Source of the DNA: Candidatus Poribacteria bacterium
Lineage (GTDB): Bacteria; Poribacteria; DTPJ01; WJIO01
Length of the DNA stretch: 29,056 nt
NCBI GenBank assembly: GCA_014730235.1
Contig: WJIO01000447.1
Span: 1 to 29,056 of the forward strand
Reading direction: 5' to 3'
The translations under genes were made by a program, and so were the position numbers. The first letter of the stretch is position 1; the number at the start of each line of letters is the position of its first letter. Below the pieces are notes generated by a model. That model was not told where the DNA came from and ran no database searches. It worked only from the letters and a program-made list of their open reading frames with translations. Shown here piece after piece: positions 21,513-29,056 of this stretch.

Positions 21513-22643
21513 TTATTCTGATATAAGTTTCTTTATGTCCAGTTCCAGTATGTGCCTTCCCTGGAACGAATCGTAGCTTTTGTATATCCTACCTTCCTGG
21601 TTTATAACAAATGTGGTGGGAAGTTTGCCTATTCCGCCGTATTTAGTTTTAGTGCTGGTATTAGCAATGAGTATAGGATACCTAAGACCGCTGTTCTGGA
21701 CAAAAGTTTTTATTCTCTCTGCCCCGCCTTCATCCACAGATATACCCAGCACCATCAGACCTTTATCCTTATATTCCTGATATAGGCTGTTTAATTCCCT
21801 GACCTGCCTTGTTGATTCAGAAGACCATTGAGCCCAGAAGGTGACAATAACAACCTGACCCTGAAATGTTGATAGTCTAACCCATTCATCATCCAGATTT
21901 GGCAGCGAAAAATCCGGAGCAGTTTCAAGCTGATTTTCGTCCTCAGCACCCGTCTTTGATGATACCGATTCCAGTCCCGTAACCTGAATCTCCACAACTC
22001 GGGCCACGCTTTTGTCTATCTTTCGACCATTGGAACCTGTGCTTCTGGTTTCAAAATCATTACTTCTGAATACTACAAATCTGACTTTATCTGTTCTAGT
22101 AGGTTCAAATTTAAATACCATCTTTCCGCCTACAGGTTCACGATCCTTACTAATCTGTGACACCATCGCACCATTTTCTATTTCACCTACAGTTGTCCAT
22201 CCATATTCTTTCCATATCTGGAACCAGGCATCCTTTATTCCATACTGGAAAGCCGGATACTGACTTGAATCCAGTGTATATACTGTGCTTTTATTAATTA
22301 ACCTTTCGGTATTAAATTGCACTTCAAGCCATGCCGACCCGTAGTCCAACATGTTTCTGGGATCAAGGCGGGACCAACCATCGGTTTTAGGTTGTTTCCG
22401 CTCAAATTTACATTCCCAACCTTCTCCCTCATCCCATTTTTCCGATGAAGTTATACCGTTAATAGCCGTCAATGGGCTGTGTCCTCTGGTGTAATCCGAT
22501 GCCGATATACTTGCCCCATTACTGGCTAGGGCATAATTTGCTAGTTTTGCATCACCGCCAAGATTTCCAATCATGGCACAACCTGATATTATTACAACGC
22601 AAATTATGGAAAAAAGCGCTATCAATTTTGTTGAATAATTCAT
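21513..22643 (-). CDS. Lipoprotein with discoidin-like domain and cysteine-less thioredoxin fold
   Basis: A 376-aa lipoprotein (lipobox IISGC, C22). Residues about 33-225 look like a discoidin/F5-8C-type sugar-binding domain: YTRGHSPLTAINGITSSEKW, a conserved W-LEVQF strand and VARVVEIQVTG at the end. Residues about 240-376 are a TlpA/AhpC-like thioredoxin fold: APDFSLPNLDDEWVRLSTF, VVIVTFWAQW, VLGISVDEGG and the cis-Pro loop GKLPTTFVIN (P342). The active site that should read WCxxC is WSSES (273-277), so both redox cysteines are serine. It cannot do thiol-disulfide exchange in the usual way. GAGGT upstream supports the start. It is second in a two-gene minus-strand unit. Confidence 0.85.
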   Translation of the reverse strand: MNYSTKLIALFSIICVVIISGCAMIGNLGGDAKLANYALASNGASISASDYTRGHSPLTAINGITSSEKWDEGEGWECKFERKQPKTDGWSRLDPRNMLDYGSAWLEVQFNTERLINKSTVYTLDSSQYPAFQYGIKDAWFQIWKEYGWTTVGEIENGAMVSQISKDREPVGGKMVFKFEPTRTDKVRFVVFRSNDFETRSTGSNGRKIDKSVARVVEIQVTGLESVSSKTGAEDENQLETAPDFSLPNLDDEWVRLSTFQGQVVIVTFWAQWSSESTRQVRELNSLYQEYKDKGLMVLGISVDEGGAERIKTFVQNSGLRYPILIANTSTKTKYGGIGKLPTTFVINQEGRIYKSYDSFQGRHILELDIKKLISE

Positions 22644-22674
22644 CTAATTCATAACCTCGTTAAGTTAAGGGCAA

Positions 22675-23085
22675 TTAACCAGCTTTTGTATAAACTTCCA
22701 CCCTATCAATTTCCTGCATTTCTCCCCGGAATTTAAGTCTTATTTTTGTTGTTCTTCTATATAAAGCTTTAAATTTCTTAAGTTCTCTGAATTCTCTGAT
22801 GTTTGTGGATTTAAATATCATGGGAAAAACGTTTCGGGCAGCATCATTGCCCTCTATTAATACCCTGATGTCTGCATCTTTCCACTTGCCTTCTGTGTTA
22901 TCTTCCATCTGCTCAGGCCATTCGTGTTGCCAGTATTGCAGTTTCAGGTTTGGCAGGGCTGTTGGTTCTTTGGTTACCACAACAATTCTATATATATCTT
23001 TTAGTTTTTCCCATTCCAGGGTTAAACTGTTTTCTTCAGAAATCGTTTTCGCTTCTTTTGATATATCAATTCTGGCATCTGTCAT
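22675..23085 (-). CDS. Hypothetical protein, possibly a small discoidin-like beta-sandwich
   Basis: A 136-aa soluble protein without a signal peptide. I do not recognise a named family. ISEENSLTLEWEKLKDIYRI, VVVTKEPTALPNLKLQYW and the C-terminal TKIRLKFRGEMQEIDRVEVY alternate as beta strands and end like F5/8C discoidin domains, in which the last strand carries an x-V-x-E-V-x-V/I pattern; this is weak similarity. GGAGG at 23092-23096 sets ATG 23085, with no support for an upstream start 11 codons earlier. It is first in the minus-strand unit, 31 bp before the thioredoxin-fold lipoprotein, and shares the promoter at 23123-23151. Confidence 0.75.
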   Translation of the reverse strand: MTDARIDISKEAKTISEENSLTLEWEKLKDIYRIVVVTKEPTALPNLKLQYWQHEWPEQMEDNTEGKWKDADIRVLIEGNDAARNVFPMIFKSTNIREFRELKKFKALYRRTTKIRLKFRGEMQEIDRVEVYTKAG

Positions 23086-23122
23086 TATCAATCCTCCGTT
23101 TTTAAAATTAAATCGCACATTA

Positions 23123-23151
23123 ATAATAAGAAATCATTACGAGTTTGTCAA
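23123..23151 (-). promoter_or_regulatory. Sigma-70-type promoter of the minus-strand unit
   Basis: On the minus strand, a perfect TTGACA (23151-23146), a 17-bp spacer and TATTAT (23128-23123) predict a transcript start near 23116, about 31 nt before ATG 23085. It is the strongest promoter match in the window. The divergent plus-strand gene at 23266 has no equally clear promoter. Confidence 0.78.
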
Positions 23152-23265
23152 CAGCAAGAAATATGTGGAAATCCCCCAAAATTTATGCTAATCTTTGTTT
23201 ATAGATTTTGGTAGTTCAAGCGGGTAATTACTCAGCTTTTCAGGATCAAATACAAAAAGAAAAAA

Positions 23266-23964
23266 ATGTCTGGAAAAATTATAAGAATTATAGTTATTAT
23301 ATCAGCTTTTGCGGTTATTCTATACGCCATAGTTCCAGCCGTTAAATATAGAATACAAAAAGACGAAATTGGGAAGGGAATTGTAAATCCTGATTTTGAA
23401 ACCGGGGATCTTACCGGCTGGACAAAAACAGGTAATGCCTTTGACTATCAGCCAACCTTGGGTGATAATATCATGATAAGAAGGAAGGACAAAACCAATC
23501 ATCAGAGGGATTGGTGGATCGGTGGGTTTGAAAAATACCAGGGTAAACCCGGTCAGAATCCCGGAGATGAACAGGGAGATCAACCTACAGGAACATTAAC
23601 ATCTTCACCTTTTGTTATTAAAACTGATCGCATAGCTTTCCTGATAGGGGGAGGAAGACATCCCTGGGTCGAACCCGATGGAAAAGGCTCATGCTGCGTC
23701 AATCTGGTAATTGACGGAAAAGTTGTAAAAACAGCTACAGGTCCAGATCATGAGACCATGAATAGATATATATGGAACGTATCAAAGTTTAAAGGTAAAA
23801 AGGCCGTTATCCAGGTTGTGGATAAACATTCTGGTGGCTGGGGACATGTCAACTTTGACGATGTTTTCCAGACCACAAGATGGCATACAGAAAAGGGTGA
23901 TCTTATCGTTTATCTCTGGGCTGGTGTTTTGCTCCTGATGGTTGCTCTAGTAAAACGGAAATAG
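23266..23964 (+). CDS. Membrane-anchored CBM66-like carbohydrate-binding protein
   Basis: A 232-aa protein with an N-terminal membrane helix (5-25, IRIIVIISAFAVILYAIVPA) and a C-terminal one (about 214-229, LIVYLWAGVLLLMVALV) ending in KRK. The domain between them, VNPDFETGDLTGWTKTGNAF through TLTSSPFVIKTDRIAFLIGG, CVNLVIDGKVVKTATG and SGGWGHVNFDDV, matches the beta-sandwich found with GH32 enzymes and levan-binding CBM66 modules. It probably presents a sugar-binding domain outside the inner membrane. The ATG has only an A/G-rich leader. One base separates it from the glycosyltransferase, so the two are likely partners. Confidence 0.78.
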   Translation: MSGKIIRIIVIISAFAVILYAIVPAVKYRIQKDEIGKGIVNPDFETGDLTGWTKTGNAFDYQPTLGDNIMIRRKDKTNHQRDWWIGGFEKYQGKPGQNPGDEQGDQPTGTLTSSPFVIKTDRIAFLIGGGRHPWVEPDGKGSCCVNLVIDGKVVKTATGPDHETMNRYIWNVSKFKGKKAVIQVVDKHSGGWGHVNFDDVFQTTRWHTEKGDLIVYLWAGVLLLMVALVKRK

Positions 23965-23965
23965 T

Positions 23966-25927
23966 ATGAAATACGTCTGGCGAACATTATTTGTCATAAC
24001 CGGAATATTCCTGCTGGTATTGTGTGTACCCCATGAATCCCCCTGGGTGATGAAAAATGTTCAAAGCTCTCTGGGTGGAAATACCGTTATCCGGTTCGAT
24101 TTTCTTTCCATAGCTTTTGCTTTTTCAGCAAAAGCTATGTATATTTCCCTCGCTTTGCTCTTCGGTGGTATGATCCTTGTGGTACCATCATCCCGAAGAT
24201 GCCTTGTAAATGTCATACAAGAGCCTACCAGACTTATTATCCTTCTAATCTGCCTTGCTTATTTTGCATTCACGCTAAAACCAAGTTCCCGAAGCTGGGG
24301 CATGGTGCTTTATCAAATATTAAGCACCTCCGGCCTAGTAATGGTTCTAATTGGCCTTTCAGAATTAATAGACCGATTAATATCCAGGTTAAGCTCACAG
24401 GGTTCATTAGTTAAAGACTGGTTTCTTACGGTAAAAGCCTGGAAGCTGGTATTAACCCTTTTCCTTATAACATTTATCCTTACCAACCTGGCCTGCTATT
24501 TTATATTTGAGCATATCCCCCACATAGTAGACAGCGTTGACCAGGTATTTCACGGAAGAATATTTCTGCTGGGCAAACTCACCGTTCCATCCCCTGAACC
24601 GAGAGAATCATTTTACGTACTGCATATGATAAACAACGGTCGGTGGTATTCTCAATATCCTCCAGGCCATTCCCTTCTATTCAGCCTCGGTCATATTATC
24701 AACGCTATATGGATCATAAACCCGTTGTTCGGTTCTCTTTGTGTGGCATTGTTTTACCTCATCGGAAAAGAAGTATATGATGAAAAAACAGGACGTTTGG
24801 CCGCCTTGCTGGGAACACTTTCACCCTTTCTGATTTTTATGTCATCCGGTTTTATGAACCATACAACAACCCTGTTTTTCATCAGTCTTTTTATACTGGG
24901 CTATACCCGGATGATGATTCGGATGCAGCTAAGATACGCAGTTTTGGCCGGTTTTGCTCTGGGTTATGCCCTGAATATACGTCCTATGACTGCCGTTGCC
25001 GCAGGAATTCCTTTCGCGATTTATGCTCTTTATATTTTAGTTAAATCAGGGGTAAAACAGAATAACTTTATCCGCTTTGCATCACTATTTCTGACAGCCT
25101 TATTTGTATTTGGTTTGATGACCAGTGCTCTTCTGGCATTTAATTATCATACCAACGGTGATCCCTTTTTATCGGGCTACGAACTTTTACACAGTAAAAC
25201 CCACAATCCCGGTTTTGGCAATAGGGGTTTATTTGGGGGTGGATACAATTATACCCCCGGTGCAGGACTTATACAGATGCTTATGGACCTTAACGCTTTG
25301 AATAAGTATCTTTTTGAAATGCCAATACCTGCTTTGTTTTTTGTTGCCATGGCCCTCGCTTCTCCAAAGACAAACATCTGGGATTTGCTTTTCATAAGCT
25401 ATGTATCATCTCAGGTATTAGCCTATTTCTTTTACTGGTTTCAATGCTGGGGATTTGGGCCCAGGTTTATGTTTGAGACCACAGCCGGACTTATATTGCT
25501 ATCAGCCAGAGGTATAAGCCTTTTGCCGTCTATATTCCGGGATGTTATGGGAGTAATGAATACAAAACGGGTTAAAGGTTATCTGGCCCTGGTGCTTATA
25601 TTTTGTTTTATATTGGGGTATGCCACCAACATAGTTCCGTTAATAAAGGTATACTCAAACAGCTATTGGGGTGTAAATGGTAATTTATTGAAAATGATCA
25701 GGAAAATGGATCTGGAAAATGCCCTTGTATTTGTCAAGGGATCAAAAAATTACGAGAGCGTTTTCTTTGAAAACCACCCCCTTCTTAAATCAGACATTGT
25801 CTATGCCCTATATGTGGATGACAAGACAAATGCCAGAGTTGCCGCTCAGTTCCCCGATAAAAAATATTACGTTGCTGATGGCAATTCCATCGTTGAATAT
25901 AATTTGGATGATTATCTCTACAAATAA
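23966..25927 (+). CDS. GT-C fold membrane glycosyltransferase (PMT/ArnT-like)
   Basis: A 653-aa integral membrane protein with about 12 hydrophobic segments and a soluble tail (about 575-653). After the first helices, HIVDSVDQVFHGRIFLLGKL (about 190-210) gives the acidic luminal loop typical of GT39/GT83-type enzymes, and WYSQYPPGHSLLFSLGHI the following PPG loop. LGYALNIRPMTAVAAGIPFAI is also family-like. Such enzymes transfer a sugar from a lipid-phosphate donor to lipid, protein or glycan on the outer face of the inner membrane. Donor and acceptor are unknown. It starts one base after the CBM-like protein. A 31-nt perfect hairpin lies in the coding sequence near the 5' end. Confidence 0.82.
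   Translation: MKYVWRTLFVITGIFLLVLCVPHESPWVMKNVQSSLGGNTVIRFDFLSIAFAFSAKAMYISLALLFGGMILVVPSSRRCLVNVIQEPTRLIILLICLAYFAFTLKPSSRSWGMVLYQILSTSGLVMVLIGLSELIDRLISRLSSQGSLVKDWFLTVKAWKLVLTLFLITFILTNLACYFIFEHIPHIVDSVDQVFHGRIFLLGKLTVPSPEPRESFYVLHMINNGRWYSQYPPGHSLLFSLGHIINAIWIINPLFGSLCVALFYLIGKEVYDEKTGRLAALLGTLSPFLIFMSSGFMNHTTTLFFISLFILGYTRMMIRMQLRYAVLAGFALGYALNIRPMTAVAAGIPFAIYALYILVKSGVKQNNFIRFASLFLTALFVFGLMTSALLAFNYHTNGDPFLSGYELLHSKTHNPGFGNRGLFGGGYNYTPGAGLIQMLMDLNALNKYLFEMPIPALFFVAMALASPKTNIWDLLFISYVSSQVLAYFFYWFQCWGFGPRFMFETTAGLILLSARGISLLPSIFRDVMGVMNTKRVKGYLALVLIFCFILGYATNIVPLIKVYSNSYWGVNGNLLKMIRKMDLENALVFVKGSKNYESVFFENHPLLKSDIVYALYVDDKTNARVAAQFPDKKYYVADGNSIVEYNLDDYLYK
24109..24139. repeat. Intragenic inverted repeat, 13-bp arms, 5-nt loop
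   Basis: CATAGCTTTTGCT (24109-24121), loop TTTTC and AGCAAAAGCTATG (24127-24139) are exact complements. It lies about 145 bp into the glycosyltransferase gene, encoding SerIleAlaPheAlaPheSerAlaLysAlaMet. Confidence 0.9.
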
Positions 25928-25960
25928 GATGATTGAATCGAGTTTTAACCTCAAAAAAAC

Positions 25961-25989
25961 TTATACAAAAAGCAAAATCATGGTATAAT
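25961..25989 (+). promoter_or_regulatory. Extended -10 promoter upstream of the UxaE-family gene
   Basis: TTATAC (25961-25966), a 17-bp spacer and TATAAT (25984-25989) preceded by TGG, an extended -10 (TGn). It would give a leader of about 65 nt before ATG 26062. The rest of the 134-bp gap holds no repeat or obvious terminator. Confidence 0.6.
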
Positions 25990-26061
25990 GTTTGTAAATT
26001 GAATTCTCATCTACCTTTTAAATCATAGTAAAATCAATCATACGAAAGGTATAATAATCTA

Positions 26062-27306
26062 ATGTTTCTGGAAAAATATTCCATGGGAATTGGTGACAGA
26101 TTCGCGAAAGAGGGCAAGGCTCAACTTAAGGCCTTGATAAAAGCCAGAGAAGCCGGGATTGACGTTGTACCTGTATGGAACAAATCCTACCGGGAACATA
26201 AAGCAACCGGAACTTCGCCTGAAAGTGTCCGCATAGAAGCCGATGAAGCGGTAAAAGCCCTGGGATGGGATGGTTCGTATTATGTGGACGCGGATCATAT
26301 AGGCATAAACAATGTTGATATGTTTATAGACTCCAGCGATTTTTTCACCATAGATGTAGCCGATTACATAGGACAAAAGGCACAGGATGACGAAATTAGA
26401 GCTTTTGTTGATAAATGCACTAAATATGCGGGAAAGCTGGAAATCCCGGGTCTGGATAATTCATTTAATATTACAAAGGATGATATAAAAGACATAGCCG
26501 AAAGATTTTTGTTGGCAGTTAAAAAAGCAGGAGAAATTTACCGGCATATCGAAAACACCAGAGGTAAGGATAGTTTCATCACTGAAGTATCTATGGATGA
26601 AACAGAAAATCCCCAGACTCCTGTTGAGATGTTTTTTATTCTGGCTGCTATATCCTTTGAAAATATACCAGTTCAGAACATAGCCCCCAAATTTACCGGG
26701 CGTTTTAACAAAGGTGTTGATTATGTCGGTGATACAGACCAATTCGCCCTGGAATTTGAGTCTGACCTGGCAGTTATAGCAATGGCTGTTAAGGAATTTG
26801 GGCTATATGAAAATCTTAAATTAAGTATACACTCAGGCAGCGATAAATTTTCTATATATGGAAATATAAACAGGTTGATCAAAAAATACAACGCCGGTCT
26901 GCACCTTAAAACCGCAGGAACAACATGGCTTGAAGAGCTTATAGGCCTGGCCCTGGCCGGTGGAGAGGGATTGGAACTGGCAAAGAATATATACAAAAAA
27001 GCCCTGGATAGATATGACGAATTATGCGCCCCCTATGCGGCTGTAATAAATATTGATCCGGATACACTTCCATCCCTAGAAACAATAGAAAAATGGAGCG
27101 GTGAAGAATACGCCAACGCCCTCAGGCATGACCAAGAATGTCCCGAATATAACCTGAGCTTCCGCCAGCTTCTGCATATAGCCTACAAGGTAGCCGCAGA
27201 TATGGGTGAAGTGTATATTAACGCGCTGGATAAATTCAGCTATGTTGTTGGTGAAAATGTTACTGAAAATATTTACCAGAGGCATCTTATAAGAGTGTTT
27301 GGATAA
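26062..27306 (+). CDS. uxaE: Tagaturonate/fructuronate epimerase family protein (UxaE-like)
   Basis: A 414-aa cytoplasmic protein. MGIGDRFAKEGKAQLKAL, VVPVWNKSYREHKATGTSPE, YYVDADHIGINNVDMFIDSSDFFTIDVADYIG and LSIHSGSDKFSIYGNINRLI match the UxaE family as I remember it, an enzyme that epimerises D-tagaturonate to D-fructuronate in hexuronate catabolism of thermophiles. Histidines in DADHI and IHSGSDKF are likely metal ligands (inference). The family includes members of unknown specificity, so the exact uronate or ketose is uncertain. The gene has its own promoter and stands apart from other uronate genes, though an aldo/keto reductase and many sugar oxidoreductases are nearby. AAAGG is 13 bases before the ATG. 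Confidence 0.8.
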   Translation: MFLEKYSMGIGDRFAKEGKAQLKALIKAREAGIDVVPVWNKSYREHKATGTSPESVRIEADEAVKALGWDGSYYVDADHIGINNVDMFIDSSDFFTIDVADYIGQKAQDDEIRAFVDKCTKYAGKLEIPGLDNSFNITKDDIKDIAERFLLAVKKAGEIYRHIENTRGKDSFITEVSMDETENPQTPVEMFFILAAISFENIPVQNIAPKFTGRFNKGVDYVGDTDQFALEFESDLAVIAMAVKEFGLYENLKLSIHSGSDKFSIYGNINRLIKKYNAGLHLKTAGTTWLEELIGLALAGGEGLELAKNIYKKALDRYDELCAPYAAVINIDPDTLPSLETIEKWSGEEYANALRHDQECPEYNLSFRQLLHIAYKVAADMGEVYINALDKFSYVVGENVTENIYQRHLIRVFG

Positions 27307-27320
27307 ACACCAAAAAAATT

Positions 27321-27399
27321 GCTTCTTCCAGGTTTAGTGTGGTCTTTTTATGTAGAATTTGTAATTTTTCTTCATTACCACACTAATCCAGGAAGAACC
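27321..27399. mobile_element. MITE-like element, copy 4 (79 bp, short form)
   Basis: Starts GCTTCTTCCAGGTTTAGTGT and ends with the near-complement ACACTAATCCAGGAAGAACC, giving 23-bp terminal repeats with three mismatches. The interior (about 33 bp, AT-rich) differs from copies 1-3 and lacks the palindromic core. Flanks AAAAAATT and AAATAAAT match at 6 of 8. It starts 14 bp after the uxaE-like stop and can fold into a long hairpin. Confidence 0.75.
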
Positions 27400-27445
27400 A
27401 AATAAATTTATTAAGAATCTAAAAATAAACAAGGAGGCAAAAAGT

Positions 27446-27964
27446 ATGAAAAATCTGCTTATCGCAATCGCTTTGCTTACAATATGTTTCGTTCTTATGG
27501 GCTGTGTTTCTGTTCCCCACATAATATGGCCACAGAAAGATATTAAAGCAAAAGCGATAAACGAACCAACTTACGATAAGAAGGTTTTGATAGCCTCAAG
27601 AAGCAGTGACTTTAAAGATGTGGTTGTAAAAAAATTGGTCGAATCCTTTAAAGACGAAAAGGTTTTTATAAAATTAATTGGTATGGAAAATCTTGAAGAA
27701 GAAGATGGAAATGATTATAACGCTGTGGTCATGCTTAACACCTGCATGGCATGGGATATGGATCGCAATGTGAAGAAATTCCTCAAAAAACATGATGATC
27801 AGAGCAATATGATAATTTTAACCACCTCAGGCGATGGTGATTGGTTGCCCAAAAAAGACGGTCAAAACTTTGATGCCATATCTTCAGCTTCAAAGAAAGC
27901 CAATATAGATAAAGCAGTCGGTGATATAGCCGCTAAAGTGCAGATATTGCTGGGTAATGCTTGA
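27446..27964 (+). CDS. Putative lipoprotein with flavodoxin-like alternation
   Basis: A 172-aa exported lipoprotein: signal sequence with lipobox LMGC, C20. The body KVLIASRSSDFKDVVVKKLVESFKDEKVFIKLIGMEN, then YNAVVMLNTCMAWDMDRNVKKFLKK, then NMIILTTSGDGDW alternates strands and helices like a flavodoxin/Rossmann-type fold, but lacks the first phosphate-binding loop of true flavodoxins, so cofactor binding is unlikely. I recognise no named family. AAGGAGG (27431-27437) strongly supports the start. It is separated from the aldo/keto reductase by 27 bp and may share its transcript. Confidence is high for a real secreted gene and low for function. Confidence 0.8.
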   Translation: MKNLLIAIALLTICFVLMGCVSVPHIIWPQKDIKAKAINEPTYDKKVLIASRSSDFKDVVVKKLVESFKDEKVFIKLIGMENLEEEDGNDYNAVVMLNTCMAWDMDRNVKKFLKKHDDQSNMIILTTSGDGDWLPKKDGQNFDAISSASKKANIDKAVGDIAAKVQILLGNA

Positions 27965-27991
27965 TACAAATAAACATCAGGGAGTTATATA

Positions 27992-29008
27992 ATGCGTAAA
28001 AACAGAATAGGCAAGACGGATATAGAAGCCACACATCTTAGTTTTGGCGGCATAAAGCTTCACCCCAATATGCCGGATAAAGCCGAAAATATCGTCAGCA
28101 AAGCCCTGGACCTGGGAATAAATTACATTGATACGGCCAGGTGCTACGGCCAGAGCGAAGTCCTGATCGGCGCGGTAATGAAAGAACGCCGCTCCCAATG
28201 CTACCTGTCGTCAAAATCCATCAGGCGGAAAAAATCCGAAACGGCTGAGGATATTGACACAAGTCTGAGAAATCTTAACACTGATATGATTGACATATAC
28301 TTTTGTCATGATATAAGCCGGGATAATAACTATGACATAATCATGTCCGAATCTGGCTCTCTGGCTGCCATCAAAGAAGCCCAGAAAGCAGGTAAAATCC
28401 GCTATACGGCCATATCAACCCACCGGGCGGACATAGCCATAAAGGCCATAAACACCGGCGAATTTGACGTAATAATGCTGCCAATAAACCTGTTTGATCA
28501 GGAGTTTATCACCGATGTAGTTCCTGTAGCCCTTAAGGAAAAAGTCGGTATAGTTGGTATGAAACCCCTGGCTGGAGGGGCTTTCAAGCACCCGCAGATA
28601 GCTCTTAGATATTCCCTGGCCCAGGATGTAGAAGCCCAACTGGTGGGTATTTCCTCAATTGCCGAACTGGAAGAAGATTTCCAGATTGCAGATTCTTTTA
28701 AACCGCTTTCAGAATCTGAAATGGAAGAATTAAAAGAAGAGTCAATGGAACTTGGGAAAGACTTTTGTCGCCAGTGTGGTTATTGTCTGCCCTGTACCGT
28801 TGAAATTGACATCCCTAAGGTATTTCTCTATGAGAGATACGCCAAAAGGTTCTGGTTGGACGATTTTGCCAAAGAGCAATATGCAATGCTGGAGATGAAA
28901 GGTGACGAGTGTGTAGAATGTGGAAAATGTGAGGACAGATGTCCCTATGAACTGCCTATTATAGAAAAGATGGCGGCAGCCCATGAATCACTTGCAGGAA
29001 AGGTATAA
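27992..29008 (+). CDS. Aldo/keto reductase with C-terminal ferredoxin domain
   Basis: A 338-aa enzyme. The AKR barrel (1-about 245) shows the catalytic set D (YIDTARCYG), Y (same motif), K (LSSKS) and H (YFCHDIS), plus GMKPLAGGAF and LVGISSIAELEE near the cofactor site. The tail (about 250-330) holds two cysteine clusters, CRQCGYCLPC and CVECGKCEDRCP, the second a classical [4Fe-4S] ferredoxin motif. Such fusions pair a reductase barrel with iron-sulfur electron transfer and usually reduce aldehydes or ketones; the substrate is not predictable. GGGAG at 27980-27984 sets the start. Neighbours are a lipoprotein and the UxaE-like gene. Confidence 0.9.
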   Translation: MRKNRIGKTDIEATHLSFGGIKLHPNMPDKAENIVSKALDLGINYIDTARCYGQSEVLIGAVMKERRSQCYLSSKSIRRKKSETAEDIDTSLRNLNTDMIDIYFCHDISRDNNYDIIMSESGSLAAIKEAQKAGKIRYTAISTHRADIAIKAINTGEFDVIMLPINLFDQEFITDVVPVALKEKVGIVGMKPLAGGAFKHPQIALRYSLAQDVEAQLVGISSIAELEEDFQIADSFKPLSESEMEELKEESMELGKDFCRQCGYCLPCTVEIDIPKVFLYERYAKRFWLDDFAKEQYAMLEMKGDECVECGKCEDRCPYELPIIEKMAAAHESLAGKV

Positions 29009-29010
29009 AA

Positions 29011-29056
29011 ATGAGGTCTCCGGGCTTTTGTCATATCCTGTCTTTTGTTCTAATTC
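29011..29056 (+). CDS. Start of a further gene (partial)
   Basis: ATG 29011 follows the aldo/keto reductase stop by two bases, with AGGAAAGG just upstream as a likely ribosome binding site. The 15 visible codons read MRSPGFCHILSFVLI, possibly a signal peptide or membrane helix. The gene runs off the window and nothing more can be said. Confidence 0.45.
   Translation, partial: MRSPGFCHILSFVLI

Overview
The window reads as chromosomal DNA of an uncultured diderm bacterium. A SPOR-domain protein, periplasmic and lipoprotein sorting signals and an O-antigen-type flippase point to a Gram-negative envelope. G+C is low to moderate by eye. Most starts have a clear Shine-Dalgarno and both tRNA genes encode CCA. 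The mix of many Gfo/Idh/MocA oxidoreductases, a secreted heparinase-like lyase with a dockerin tail, a GH62 enzyme and discoidin/CBM-like surface proteins fits polysaccharide-degrading candidate phyla (Poribacteria-like lineages are one guess). The sequence alone does not fix the taxon.

Layout. 1-4102 is the end of a surface-polysaccharide cluster: GHMP sugar kinase tail, flippase, sugar oxidoreductase, UDP-GlcNAc 2-epimerase. 4135-6281 is housekeeping: L-serine dehydratase, a MerR-type regulator with its own promoter, and tRNA-Pro(GGG). 6374-13824 is a glycan-use block: dockerin-tailed heparinase II/III protein, SPOR protein, GH62 arabinofuranosidase, then two full Gfo/Idh/MocA proteins with a 152-aa stand-alone half-domain between them. 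14100-17649 holds a UshA-like metallophosphatase without its catalytic dyad, another Gfo/Idh/MocA enzyme and a serine beta-lactamase-family protein. 17758-21488 holds the CCA-adding enzyme, an ABC binding lipoprotein and ATPase without a permease, and tRNA-Met. 21513-23085 (minus strand) is a two-gene unit, including a lipoprotein that joins a discoidin-like domain to a thioredoxin fold lacking both cysteines. 23266-25927 is a CBM-like membrane protein plus a GT-C glycosyltransferase. 26062-29008 holds a tagaturonate-epimerase-family protein, a lipoprotein and an aldo/keto reductase with a ferredoxin tail; another gene begins at 29011.

A family of non-coding inverted-repeat elements (MITE-like) lies just after stop codons at four places. 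One copy has an exact 8-bp target duplication and sits inside an older relative. The most unusual signals are this nested family, a perfect 18-bp-arm palindrome inside the CCA-adding enzyme gene, two proteins that keep their folds but have lost catalytic residues, and a set of oxidoreductases beside glycan-cleaving enzymes that may be an uncharacterised arabinose/uronate degradation route.
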